A program made the translations under genes and the position numbers. Shown here one piece after another: positions 56,336-64,000 of a stretch of DNA of 64,000 bases (its first letter is position 1; each line of letters begins with the position of its first letter). Below the pieces are notes generated by a model. That model made no database searches. It was not told the origin of the DNA and saw nothing but the letters and a program-made list of their open reading frames with translations. Source of the DNA: Rickettsiella grylli. Its GTDB lineage: Bacteria > Pseudomonadota > Gammaproteobacteria > Diplorickettsiales > Diplorickettsiaceae. The stretch is from the NCBI RefSeq assembly GCF_000168295.1, contig NZ_AAQJ02000001.1:337001-401000 (forward strand), given 5' to 3'.

Positions 56336-58012
56336 TTAATTCACTAATTTTTTATATTTTATTTTTTTCTTGGGTTGCTCGTCATGGTGGAGGCGTTTTA
56401 AACGATCATTTTCATACGCTGTAAAATGACCGGTAAAGCAATCAATTTTTTGATTATCTTGAAACGCTAAAATATGCGTGGCTATTCTATCTAAAAACCA
56501 ACGATCATGAGAAATAACCAAAACACATCCTGGAAAATTTAATAACGCTTCTTCCAAAGCGCGTAAGGTTTCGACATCTAAATCATTGGTGGGTTCATCA
56601 AGGAGTAATACATTCCCCCCCGTGCGTAATAATTTAGCCAAATGGACTCGATTACGTTCTCCGCCAGAAAGGTTTTTTATTAATTTTTGCTGACACGATC
56701 CTTTGAAGTTAAAACGTCCGACATAAGAACGAGAAGGCATTTGGAATTGATGAATCGTCATGATATCAAGCCCTTCAGAAATTTCTTGCCAAACGGTATG
56801 AGAAGGATTCAATGCATCACGATGTTGATCAATGTAGGCAAGCTTTACTGAAGCACCTTGACGGATGCACCCACTATCCGGGCGTTCTTGCTGCATGATA
56901 AGCCTAAATAAAGTGGATTTTCCAACGCCATTGGGGCCAATGATACCCACGATAGCCCCTTTGGGTACGATAAAACTGAAATTATCAATTAATCGTTTTC
57001 CGTTGTAACCAAAAGTTAGTTGATCAAATTCTAAAACCGAATCACCTAAGCGGGGTCCCGGTGGAATATAGAGTTCTTGCGTTTCAGCTCTTTTTTGAAA
57101 TTCTTGTGAACTTAATTCTTCAAAACGCGCTAAACGGGATTTACTTTTCGCTTGTCGCCCTTTGGGATGAGTACGTACCCAGTCTAGTTCGGCTTTTAAG
57201 CTTTTTTCATGCGCAGCACGTTGTTTTCCTTCTTGTGCAAGGCGTTGTTGCTTTTGAGCCAACCAAGCAGAGTAATTTCCTTCATAGGGAATGCCTTGAC
57301 CGCGATCCAGTTCCAAAATCCAACCCGCTACATGGTCTAAAAAATAACGATCATGCGTGACCGCAATGACTGTACCCGAATAATCCGTTAAAAAACGTTC
57401 AAGCCACGCGACGCTTTGTGCATCCAAATGATTGGTAGGCTCATCGAGTAATAAGATATCAGGATTGGATAATAATAACCGACACAGGGCCACACGACGA
57501 CGTTCGCCGCCTGAAAGTTGCGTGATGCGTGCATCCCAGCGTGGTAAGCGTAAAGCATCTGCTGCAATGGAGAGTTTACGTTCTAATTCCCAACCACCAC
57601 TCGCGTCCAGTTGTGTTTGTAGCGCTCCTTGTTCTTCAAAAAGCTGATTCATGACGGACTCACTCAGCGGCTCAGCAAATTTCATACTGATTTCATGAAA
57701 GCGCTCCAGTAATTTTTTCGTTTCTAAAATAGCTTCTTCTACATTGCCACGAACATCTTTCAGTGGATCGAGTTGAGGTTCTTGCTCTAAATAGCCGATT
57801 CTGATTCCAGCTTGTGCCTGTGCTTCTCCTGTAAAATCAGTATCAATACCAGCTAAAATCCGGAGTAACGATGATTTACCAGCACCGTTTAGCCCTAAAA
57901 CGCCAATTTTAGCGCCGGCATAAAAAGAGAGCCAAATATTTTTTAAAATTTCTTTTTGAGGCGTAACCACTTTATTGACCGCCTGCAAGGTATAGATAGC
58001 GTGCTGTGACAT
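56336..58012 (-). CDS. ettA: Energy-dependent translational throttle protein EttA (ABC-F)
   Basis: EttA is a ribosome-bound ABC-F ATPase that tunes the first elongation step to cell energy level. It has two ABC domains: first GLNGAGKSSLLR, LSGGERRRVALC, ILLLDEPTNHLD; second GPNGVGKSTLFR, LSGGERNRVHLA, VLLLDEPTNDLD. The linker region contains the WVRTHPKGRQAKSKSRLARFEEL segment typical of EttA. It has 558 residues, matching E. coli EttA. It has its own upstream region facing glyA. Confidence 0.95.
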   Translation of the reverse strand: MSQHAIYTLQAVNKVVTPQKEILKNIWLSFYAGAKIGVLGLNGAGKSSLLRILAGIDTDFTGEAQAQAGIRIGYLEQEPQLDPLKDVRGNVEEAILETKKLLERFHEISMKFAEPLSESVMNQLFEEQGALQTQLDASGGWELERKLSIAADALRLPRWDARITQLSGGERRRVALCRLLLSNPDILLLDEPTNHLDAQSVAWLERFLTDYSGTVIAVTHDRYFLDHVAGWILELDRGQGIPYEGNYSAWLAQKQQRLAQEGKQRAAHEKSLKAELDWVRTHPKGRQAKSKSRLARFEELSSQEFQKRAETQELYIPPGPRLGDSVLEFDQLTFGYNGKRLIDNFSFIVPKGAIVGIIGPNGVGKSTLFRLIMQQERPDSGCIRQGASVKLAYIDQHRDALNPSHTVWQEISEGLDIMTIHQFQMPSRSYVGRFNFKGSCQQKLIKNLSGGERNRVHLAKLLRTGGNVLLLDEPTNDLDVETLRALEEALLNFPGCVLVISHDRWFLDRIATHILAFQDNQKIDCFTGHFTAYENDRLKRLHHDEQPKKKIKYKKLVN

Positions 58013-58171
58013 AATGTAGATGATTTTTGAAAAAATAAAATAGTAACAATAATCGCTATCAGACGCTAGATTTTTTAGTATTTATTCAGATTTTAGAATC
58101 TAAAAAAATCGTGAATTGATAAATAGTGAGGGAGAAATTGTGCTTTTGATTCCCTATTAAAGAAGGTAATA

Positions 58172-58190
58172 TAAACCAACATTTGGTTTA
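58172..58190. promoter_or_regulatory. Inverted repeat upstream of glyA
   Basis: The arms taaaccaa and ttggttta are exact complements around cat, ending 27 bases before the glyA ATG. It could be an operator or a hairpin in the leader RNA. It does not fit a PurR or MetR consensus that I can recognise. The rest of the 204-base gap before glyA is AT-rich without a further clear site. Confidence 0.45.
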
Positions 58191-58216
58191 ACGCTATTTT
58201 TAATACGGAGTTTCGC

Positions 58217-59512
58217 ATGTCGTATTCATTACAAGACACAATTAATAATTTTGATCCTGATTTATGGTCATCAATGAATAAAGAAATGCAACGTCAAGAA
58301 GATCATTTGGAATTAATTGCTTCGGAAAACTATGCAAGCCCCCGTGTGCTACAAGCACAAGGGTCAGGTTTAACCAATAAGTATGCAGAAGGTTATCCGG
58401 GTAAACGTTACTATGGCGGGTGTGAATATGTTGATGAGGTAGAACAATTAGCAGTAGAGAGGGCCAAGAAATTATTTAAAGCGGATTATGCGAACGTACA
58501 ACCCCATTCGGGTTCGCAAGCGAATGCGGCGGCTTATATGGCTTTATTAAAACCCGGTGAGTCGTTGCTAGGGATGAGTTTAGCGCATGGTGGACATTTA
58601 ACGCATGGCGCAAAAGTGAGTTTTTCAGGAAAAATATATCAATCGTATGCGTATGGTGTCACGTCCGATACACAACGTATTCATTACGAAGAAGTCGAAG
58701 CGCTTGCAAAAAAATACAAACCGGCGTTAATTATTGCAGGGTTTTCAGCGTATTCACGTGAAGTGGATTGGCAACGATTCAGAGATATCGCCGATGAAGT
58801 CGGGGCCTATTTTTTGGTTGATATCGCGCATGTTGCCGGGTTAGTTGCTGCGGGTCTTTATTCTTCACCGATTTCCATTGCGGATGTGGTGACCAGTACG
58901 ACCCATAAAACATTACGTGGACCTCGTGGAGGCCTCATTTTAGCGCGTTCTAATCCTGAGATTGAAAAAAAATTAAACGCAGCAGTATTTCCAGGTCAAC
59001 AAGGAGGGCCTTTGATGCATGTGATTGCTGCAAAGGCGGTTGCGTTCAAGGAAGCATTAGAGCCCCACTTTAAAGCGTATCAGAGGCAAGTTATTTTGAA
59101 TGCGAAGGCGATGGTTCAGGTGATGCAAGAAAGAGGCTATAACATTGTTTCGGGTGGAACGGATAACCATCTTTTTTTAATCGATCTGATTGACAAGAAA
59201 ATGACAGGGAAGGAAGCAGAAGCCTTATTAGAAAAAGCCTCTATCACCTTAAATAAAAATATGTTGCCCAATGATCCCTGTAAACCGTTTATAACGAGTG
59301 GCTTGCGCGTGGGAACACCCGCTGTGACCACCCGTGGTTTTAAAGAAAGTCAGGTTCGCGAGGTTGCCCATTGGATGTGCGATCTGCTGGATAATCGAAA
59401 CGATTCGGCTCGTCTAGAAATGATTAAAAAACAAGTCGTAGCGCTGTGCCATCAATTTCCAGTATACTCCGCCGAGAGACGAGACGATAACCCGATGGAT
59501 TCTATTGAATAA
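58217..59512 (+). CDS. glyA: Serine hydroxymethyltransferase
   Basis: GlyA converts serine and tetrahydrofolate to glycine and 5,10-methylene-THF, the main one-carbon source. Motifs are [45 protein letters not shown] and the PLP lysine in [14 protein letters not shown]. The length of 431 residues is slightly longer than E. coli. CGGAG precedes the ATG. It starts the operon glyA-nrdR-nusB-thiL-pgpA; nrdR follows after 18 bases. Confidence 0.97.
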   Translation: MSYSLQDTINNFDPDLWSSMNKEMQRQEDHLELIASENYASPRVLQAQGSGLTNKYAEGYPGKRYYGGCEYVDEVEQLAVERAKKLFKADYANVQPHSGSQANAAAYMALLKPGESLLGMSLAHGGHLTHGAKVSFSGKIYQSYAYGVTSDTQRIHYEEVEALAKKYKPALIIAGFSAYSREVDWQRFRDIADEVGAYFLVDIAHVAGLVAAGLYSSPISIADVVTSTTHKTLRGPRGGLILARSNPEIEKKLNAAVFPGQQGGPLMHVIAAKAVAFKEALEPHFKAYQRQVILNAKAMVQVMQERGYNIVSGGTDNHLFLIDLIDKKMTGKEAEALLEKASITLNKNMLPNDPCKPFITSGLRVGTPAVTTRGFKESQVREVAHWMCDLLDNRNDSARLEMIKKQVVALCHQFPVYSAERRDDNPMDSIE

Positions 59513-59530
59513 ATTGACAGAGATTACACG

Positions 59531-60031
59531 ATGTATTGTCCTTTTTGTAATGAAGCCGAGACGAAAGTGATTGATTCGCGGTTGAGTAGTGATGGTCAAC
59601 AAGTGCGACGTCGTCGCGAATGTCTACAATGTAATGAACGCTTTAGTAGTTTTGAATCCGCTGATCTGGGATTACCACGGGTTATCAAACGCGATAATAC
59701 ACGGAGTGCATTCTGTCAGGAAAAGTTAAGAACCGGTATGCTGAAAGCACTTGAAAAAAGACCTATTTCAAGTGAGCAGGTTGAGCATGTTATTTTACGC
59801 TTAATGAAAAAGTTACGCGCTTTAGGCGAACGTGAAATTTCATCGCGGCAAATTGGGGAATGGGTGATGGAGGAGTTGTGTGATTTAGATCCCGTCGCGT
59901 ATGTGCGATTTGCTTCAGTCTACCGTAGTTTCCAAGATATTCAAGCGTTTAATCAAGCGATTGAACAATTAAAACAAGACATTTCAGCGAATAAAAAATA
60001 TTCACATGACACAGAAATCGAAAAAAAATAA
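59531..60031 (+). CDS. nrdR: Transcriptional repressor NrdR
   Basis: NrdR represses ribonucleotide reductase genes according to the ATP/dATP ratio. The N-terminal zinc ribbon is CPFC...CLQCNERF with the basic RRRREC between; the ATP-cone follows (about 49-139, [11 protein letters not shown]). The length of 166 residues is typical. Likely targets in this window are the two boxes upstream of nrdA (31482-31529). It overlaps nusB by 26 bases; the riboflavin genes that often sit between nrdR and nusB are absent. Confidence 0.97.
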   Translation: MYCPFCNEAETKVIDSRLSSDGQQVRRRRECLQCNERFSSFESADLGLPRVIKRDNTRSAFCQEKLRTGMLKALEKRPISSEQVEHVILRLMKKLRALGEREISSRQIGEWVMEELCDLDPVAYVRFASVYRSFQDIQAFNQAIEQLKQDISANKKYSHDTEIEKK

Positions 60032-60452
60032 TTTTAAAGCCAAACAACGCGCTCGTCGTTTTGCAGTGCAAGCAATCTACCAGTGGCAATTAACACAGGA
60101 AACGTTTTCTGTGATACAAACTAAATTTTTAGCCCAAGAAGAAATGAAAAGTGTGGATACCGCTTATTTTACGTTGATCGTCCAAGGTATTTTGAACGAT
60201 CACGAATTATTAGATCGTTATTTACAATCATTCGTTGATCGACCACTGTGTCAATTAGATTGCGTAGAATGGGCTATTTTAAGATTGGGGACTTATGAAT
60301 TACTGAACTGTAGTGAAATCCCTTATAAAGTCATTTTAAATGAAGCGATCGAATTAGCGAAAATGTTTGGCGCAACCGATAGTTATAAATATGTCAATGG
60401 CATTTTACATCGAATAGCCGAAAAAAATCGTGCAATAGATTGTAAAAATTAG
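60006..60452 (+). CDS. nusB: Transcription antitermination factor NusB
   Basis: NusB binds boxA RNA with NusE (S10) to support antitermination in rRNA operons. Family features are [70 protein letters not shown]. The length of 148 residues is normal. Its start lies inside the 3' end of nrdR, and thiL follows after 28 bases. Confidence 0.96.
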   Translation: MTQKSKKNNFKAKQRARRFAVQAIYQWQLTQETFSVIQTKFLAQEEMKSVDTAYFTLIVQGILNDHELLDRYLQSFVDRPLCQLDCVEWAILRLGTYELLNCSEIPYKVILNEAIELAKMFGATDSYKYVNGILHRIAEKNRAIDCKN

Positions 60453-60480
60453 TTATTTCCTTAACGTTACTAATCGAATA

Positions 60481-61452
60481 ATGGTTTTGAATGAGTTTGA
60501 GTTAATTCAACGTTTTTTTAATCAGCCAATGAAGTGCCGTAACGATGTTACTTTAGGTATCGGTGATGATGGCGCTGTATTGAATGTCCCTTTCAATCAG
60601 CAATTAGTGGTGAGCACCGACACCTTCGTTGCAGGTCGACACTTTCCTGAAGAGACGTTACCCGAAGATATCGGTTATAAAGCCCTCGCTGTCAATTTAA
60701 GTGATCTCGCAGCGATGGCTGCTGAGCCGGCATGGATTTTGTTAGCATTGACATTGCCTCATGTTGATGAGACGTGGCTAAAAAAATTTAACCAGGGCTT
60801 TTTTTCCTTAATACAACAGTTTCAATTGCAACTGGTAGGCGGTGATCTGACGCGTGGACCGTTATCGATTACTGTACACGCGTTAGGATTTGTTCCTCAA
60901 GGAAAAGCGTTACGTCGTCTTGGCGCCCATATCGGTGACAAAATCTATGTCACGGGAACGTTGGGCGACGCAGGTTTGGCGCTCGCATTAATGAATACGC
61001 CATCGTGTTGTGGATTAACACAATCCCAAATTTTTTCAGTGAAGCAACGATTACATCGGCCTCATCCTCGCGTCGAGGTGGGGATCGCTTTGCGTGATAT
61101 CGCAAGCTGCGCGATTGATATTTCAGATGGTTTAATGGCTGATTTGCATCATTTATTAAGCGCCAATCAGGTCGGTGCGATAGTGCAGTTAGAAAAACTC
61201 CCACTATCGGATAGTTTGCGCGGTTTATCACCCGAAAAAGCGTGGTCATTGGCGTTGAGTTCAGGAGACGATTATGAATTATGTTTTACGGTGCCTGAAT
61301 CAAAAGAAAGAGATTTGCAACAACAGTTGGCAACAATAAATACACCGTATCAATGTATAGGGCATATTAAAGCAGATTCTGGATTAATACTGCTTGATAA
61401 AAAGGGAGCCATTTTTAATACGGATAAAACAGGATTTCAGCATTTTATTTAA
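60481..61452 (+). CDS. thiL: Thiamine-monophosphate kinase
   Basis: ThiL phosphorylates thiamine monophosphate to the active diphosphate. Motifs are GIGDDGAVLNVP, STDTFVAGRHFP, KALAVNLSDLAAMAAEP, VGGDLTRGP, and DISDGLMADLHHLL. The length of 323 residues is normal. It lies between nusB and pgpA, the E. coli order. No other thiamine gene is in the window. Confidence 0.96.
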   Translation: MVLNEFELIQRFFNQPMKCRNDVTLGIGDDGAVLNVPFNQQLVVSTDTFVAGRHFPEETLPEDIGYKALAVNLSDLAAMAAEPAWILLALTLPHVDETWLKKFNQGFFSLIQQFQLQLVGGDLTRGPLSITVHALGFVPQGKALRRLGAHIGDKIYVTGTLGDAGLALALMNTPSCCGLTQSQIFSVKQRLHRPHPRVEVGIALRDIASCAIDISDGLMADLHHLLSANQVGAIVQLEKLPLSDSLRGLSPEKAWSLALSSGDDYELCFTVPESKERDLQQQLATINTPYQCIGHIKADSGLILLDKKGAIFNTDKTGFQHFI

Positions 61453-61523
61453 ACAGTCGTCCTTGTTTGGTATCTTGATGTTCAGTCGGGTTATACTCTT
61501 TTTTTAAATTGACGAGAAAAACG

Positions 61524-62006
61524 ATGCAAAAAAATTTGGTTCGCAAAGTATTTAGTCATCCTATTTATTTCATTGCGTTTGGTTTTGGAGCGGGATTATC
61601 ACCATGCGCACCCGGTACTTGCGGGACAATCGTTGCCATTCCATTCTATTATTTAATACAGTCTTTATCGTTAGTGAACTATGTGCTTGTTTTAGCGAGT
61701 GCGACGCTTATCGGTATTTGGATTTGCGACGTGACAGAACGAGGTATCGGTGTTCATGATTATTCAGGAATCGTTTGGGATGAAATATGTGGATTTGGTT
61801 TAACGATGATTGCAGCGCCAAAGGGCAACGTATGGATAGGAATCGGTTTTCTTTTGTTTCGGTTGTTTGATATTGTAAAACCTTGGCCTATCGCGCTCAT
61901 AGAACGTAAAATACCCGGTGGTTTTGGTGTCATGGCGGATGACTTAATGGCGGGGGTGTATGCCTGGATGAGTTTGCAGCTTATCGTTCACTTACATTTA
62001 TTCTAA
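61524..62006 (+). CDS. pgpA: Phosphatidylglycerophosphatase A
   Basis: PgpA removes phosphate from phosphatidylglycerophosphate to give phosphatidylglycerol. Features are GFGAGLSPCAPGTCGTIVAIP at the N-terminus and the acidic motif VWDEICGFG, then FRLFDIVKPWPI and GGFGVMADDLMAG, with about three or four hydrophobic segments. The ATG at 61524 is preferred (160 residues); a TTG five codons earlier is possible. It ends the glyA operon and converges with rlmH (29 bases apart). Confidence 0.94.
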   Translation: MQKNLVRKVFSHPIYFIAFGFGAGLSPCAPGTCGTIVAIPFYYLIQSLSLVNYVLVLASATLIGIWICDVTERGIGVHDYSGIVWDEICGFGLTMIAAPKGNVWIGIGFLLFRLFDIVKPWPIALIERKIPGGFGVMADDLMAGVYAWMSLQLIVHLHLF

Positions 62007-62035
62007 TGCATTCATTAAAAAATGAGAGACGTCGT

Positions 62036-62506
62036 TTATTCTCGGTGATAAGGATGTCCTTTTAATAGACTCCATGCACGATAAAGTTGCTCTGCAACCA
62101 TAACTCGAACGAGCGCATGTGGAAACGTGAGTGGCGAAAGCGACCAAATACGTTCTGCGTGGTTGAGGCATGTTTGACCCAAACCATCAGGTCCGCCAAT
62201 TAAAAAACTGATAGCCCCTCGCGATAATTGAAAATGTTGTAAAAATTGAGCGAGTTGTTGGGTATTCCACAGCGTTCCTTTCGCATCCAAGGCGATAATA
62301 CGAGATCCTTTAGGAAGTGCGGCTAATATTTTTTTTTCTTCTTCAGCAATATGTTTAGAAATTTGAGAATTTTTACGCCGTTTACTTTGAGGTATAGTGA
62401 TTAAATGAAGTGTACATTCGGGAGGGAAGCGTTTTTGATACGCATGAAAACCGGTTTCCGCCCACGCAGGTAATCGCGTTCCTACCGCAATTAAATGGAT
62501 AATCAT
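62036..62506 (-). CDS. rlmH: 23S rRNA pseudouridine-1915 N3-methyltransferase RlmH
   Basis: RlmH is a SPOUT-class methyltransferase acting on the mature ribosome at position 1915. Features are HLIAVGTRLPAW, the knot motifs IALDAKGTLWNTQQLA and FLIGGPDGLG, and the C-terminal TFPHALVRVMVAEQLYRAWSLLKGHPYHRE. The length of 156 residues is normal. It overlaps the rsfS stop (ATGA) and ends the holA-nadD-rsfS-rlmH operon. Confidence 0.97.
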   Translation of the reverse strand: MIIHLIAVGTRLPAWAETGFHAYQKRFPPECTLHLITIPQSKRRKNSQISKHIAEEEKKILAALPKGSRIIALDAKGTLWNTQQLAQFLQHFQLSRGAISFLIGGPDGLGQTCLNHAERIWSLSPLTFPHALVRVMVAEQLYRAWSLLKGHPYHRE

Positions 62507-62847
62507 GTTTTATTGACGGTTCCCCATAATTTTTCAAGATTATAAAATTCGCGTTCTTGAGGTAACATAATATGAACGACGACATCGACTAAATCAATTA
62601 ATATCCATTCACCTTCTTTTTCACCTTCCAACCCATAAATCGTCATATTTTTAGCTTTAGCCGCTGTGATGAGGTATTGGGCCAGTGTTTTGACATGTCG
62701 GTTAGAATTTCCAGTGCAAATGATGAGATGATCAGTAATGTCAGTGAGTTGACTGACATTGAGTACGGTAATGTTTTTTGCTTTATGATCTGCTAATAAA
62801 CGAACCAGATCAGTTTGTAATTCTTTCTTTAAAATGGGTTGAGTCAT
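62503..62847 (-). CDS. rsfS: Ribosomal silencing factor RsfS
   Basis: RsfS binds ribosomal protein L14 and blocks subunit joining when nutrients are scarce. Family features are LADHKAKNITVLNVSQLTDITDHLIICTGNSNRHVKTLA and the end WILIDLVDVVVHIMLPQEREFYNLEKLWG. The length of 114 residues is normal. Its ATG overlaps the nadD stop (ATGA), and its stop overlaps rlmH in the same way. Confidence 0.97.
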   Translation of the reverse strand: MTQPILKKELQTDLVRLLADHKAKNITVLNVSQLTDITDHLIICTGNSNRHVKTLAQYLITAAKAKNMTIYGLEGEKEGEWILIDLVDVVVHIMLPQEREFYNLEKLWGTVNKT

Positions 62848-63470
62848 AAATATAGTTTTTGTTTTACAATATAATCGAGGACAGAGGTCGGTAATAAATC
62901 AACGGGATAATGACCGTCGGCTATTGCTTTACGTATATCACTTGCAGAGAATGGTAATGTTTGTATAGGGGCCATAAATATTAACCCAGAAGGTTGTTGC
63001 ATTAATAAACGAGAATCCAACGTTAGATGTTTTTTTACAAAAACATGAATTTCTTCCGCACACGGTTTAGTCTGTAAGGGTCTCGGTACAACAAGTAAAT
63101 GCGCATAATCAATTAAAGAGGTCCATTGATACCAGAGGTTTAATTGCACTAAATTATCGTAACCAATAATAAGCCCTAAGGGAGTATTACCATATTCGAG
63201 GCGAAGGGAAGCCAAGGTTTCTATCATATAGGAAGGCGTTAATCGATGCAATTCCCGCTCATCGATAGAAAAATAAGGATAATACTGTAAAGCCAGCGCT
63301 AACATCGTTAATCGTTGGTGCTGATTAGCCACTATTTTTTTGTCAGTGACAGGACTTTTGCAAGGAATAAAACGGACTTCATCTAAATGGAGTTGTTGAT
63401 AGAGCGCAAGCGCGATTTGTAAATGACCGTAATGGATAGGATCAAAACTGCCACCGAGGATGCCTATCAT
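62844..63470 (-). CDS. nadD: Nicotinate-nucleotide adenylyltransferase
   Basis: NadD makes deamido-NAD from nicotinate mononucleotide and ATP. The nucleotide-binding motif is GILGGSFDPIHYGHL, and the C-terminal SASDIRKAIADG replaces the usual ISSTxIR motif. The ATG at 63470 is chosen: it has AGGAG about 10 bases upstream and places the N-terminus right before GILGG (208 residues). The longer frame to 63575 runs inside holA and is unlikely. It starts one base after the holA stop. Confidence 0.95.
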   Translation of the reverse strand: MIGILGGSFDPIHYGHLQIALALYQQLHLDEVRFIPCKSPVTDKKIVANQHQRLTMLALALQYYPYFSIDERELHRLTPSYMIETLASLRLEYGNTPLGLIIGYDNLVQLNLWYQWTSLIDYAHLLVVPRPLQTKPCAEEIHVFVKKHLTLDSRLLMQQPSGLIFMAPIQTLPFSASDIRKAIADGHYPVDLLPTSVLDYIVKQKLYL

Positions 63471-63471
63471 A

Positions 63472-64000
63472 CTAAGGCGCTCCTGCCATCTCATTACAAA
63501 ATCTGTCGAAAAATGTATTATTATCAGAGGGGGCTGCAATCGTAAGACAGAATAATTGTAAAGCATTCCATACATTGCCGCTGTCTATCCCTTTTATCAG
63601 TTGATCAATGTAACGTGCAAAGCCTAACAATTGATACCAGTGTGTAATAGAGTGACGTGTTAAGGCGTGTTGATATAAGTGTTGACGTTTTTCCCATAGC
63701 GCATGTTCTTTAAAAAGTGTTGTTAGATTTTTACCTTGATTTAATTCGAATGCTAAAGAAGCAAGGAGCCGACATTCACGACTCAGCGCCCATAAAATAA
63801 ACAAAGGTTCTATTCCATCTTCTTCCAGGTGCATTAAAATACGTAAACAACGTTTAGCATTTCCTGTGAGCGCAGCATCCGTTAGTTTGAAAGGATCAAA
63901 GCGAACGTTATGGCAGAGTGTTTGTTCTAAACATTCAATGGTAATGAGGTTATTTTTATCCACATATAAACGAAGCTTTTCAATGGCCTGTGCGGTGGCT
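63472..64000 (-). CDS. holA: DNA polymerase III delta subunit HolA, 5' end beyond the window
   Basis: HolA opens the beta sliding clamp within the clamp loader. Only the C-terminal 175 or so residues are visible. The frame stays open to the right edge (ATAQAIEKLRLYVDKNN before the GTG at 63963), so that GTG is internal. Recognisable stretches are the middle-domain FDPFKLTDAALTGNAKRCLRIL and the following EDGIEPLFILWALSRECRLL, typical of HolA. The usual upstream genes lptE and leuS would lie outside the window. Confidence 0.92.
   Translation of the reverse strand, partial: ATAQAIEKLRLYVDKNNLITIECLEQTLCHNVRFDPFKLTDAALTGNAKRCLRILMHLEEDGIEPLFILWALSRECRLLASLAFELNQGKNLTTLFKEHALWEKRQHLYQHALTRHSITHWYQLLGFARYIDQLIKGIDSGNVWNALQLFCLTIAAPSDNNTFFDRFCNEMAGAP

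Noticed and set aside
58754-58769. TTCACGTGAA inside glyA, resembling parS
   Set aside because: About 10 of 16 positions match; chance in coding DNA is sufficient explanation.
63471-63575. Longer NadD with 35 extra N-terminal residues
   Set aside because: The extension lies inside holA, whereas the ATG at 63470 has a good ribosome site and the normal family N-terminus.
1-64000. tRNA, rRNA, CRISPR arrays and a replication origin
   Set aside because: I looked in the intergenic gaps for T-loop sequences, regularly spaced repeats and DnaA-box clusters and saw none.

Overview
The window looks like a piece of chromosome from an AT-rich gammaproteobacterium that lives with or inside eukaryotic cells, most likely in the order Legionellales (Coxiella, Rickettsiella or Diplorickettsia relatives). 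This placement is an inference from gene content and protein style. The features behind it are a sigma-70 RpoD of gammaproteobacterial type, the E. coli-like pairs mutY-yggX and holA-nadD-rsfS-rlmH, a split GcvPA/GcvPB, a FolK-FolP fusion, and several secreted or eukaryote-like proteins. I saw no tRNA, rRNA or CRISPR.

Region by region: (1) 1-5.9 kb is the end of a P-type (Trb-like) type IV secretion or conjugation operon: VirB4/TrbE (cut by the window edge), VirB6/TrbL, VirB8/TrbF, VirB9/TrbG, VirB10/TrbI. (2) 6-10.1 kb carries an exported sphingomyelinase-like phosphodiesterase, an exported GDSL lipase/lysophospholipase and a NagZ-like glucosaminidase, all in one direction. (3) 10.1-15.1 kb is an accessory stretch: a glutathione transferase, an unknown lysine-rich protein, an IS256-family element with a frameshifted transposase, an Rpn-type PD-(D/E)XK nuclease and a DUF488 protein. 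(4) 15.2-33.9 kb is mostly housekeeping: rpoD, folKP, the glycine cleavage operon gcvT-H-PA-PB, parAB, a zinc/manganese ABC importer, class I ribonucleotide reductase nrdAB, phosphomannomutase and exonuclease III. (5) 33.8-42.4 kb mixes a probable OTU-type deubiquitinase effector, pncC, infA, clpA and icd with a tandem pair of unknown genes, one intact and one decaying. (6) 42.4-64 kb is dense core genome: M50 protease-scpA-SDR, a purine nucleoside phosphorylase, asmA-mutY-yggX, a DUF1338 protein, a HAM1-type NTPase, an MFS transporter, mutL-miaA, a glycosyltransferase, tsaE, ettA, the glyA-nrdR-nusB-thiL-pgpA operon, and the rlmH-rsfS-nadD-holA operon running off the right edge.

Themes linking the genes: one-carbon metabolism (gcv operon, glyA, folKP); deoxynucleotide supply and its control (nrdAB with two NrdR-like boxes 32 bp apart, and nrdR itself at 59.5 kb); genome maintenance (mutL with endonuclease-type motifs, mutY, xthA, HAM1, yggX); and host interaction (type IV secretion, exported lipid-degrading enzymes, OTU protease, orphan lysine-rich proteins). 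The most noteworthy items are the OTU protease, the sphingomyelinase/GDSL pair beside the secretion operon, the tandem unknown genes, and a perfect 30-bp palindrome inside the 3' end of parA.
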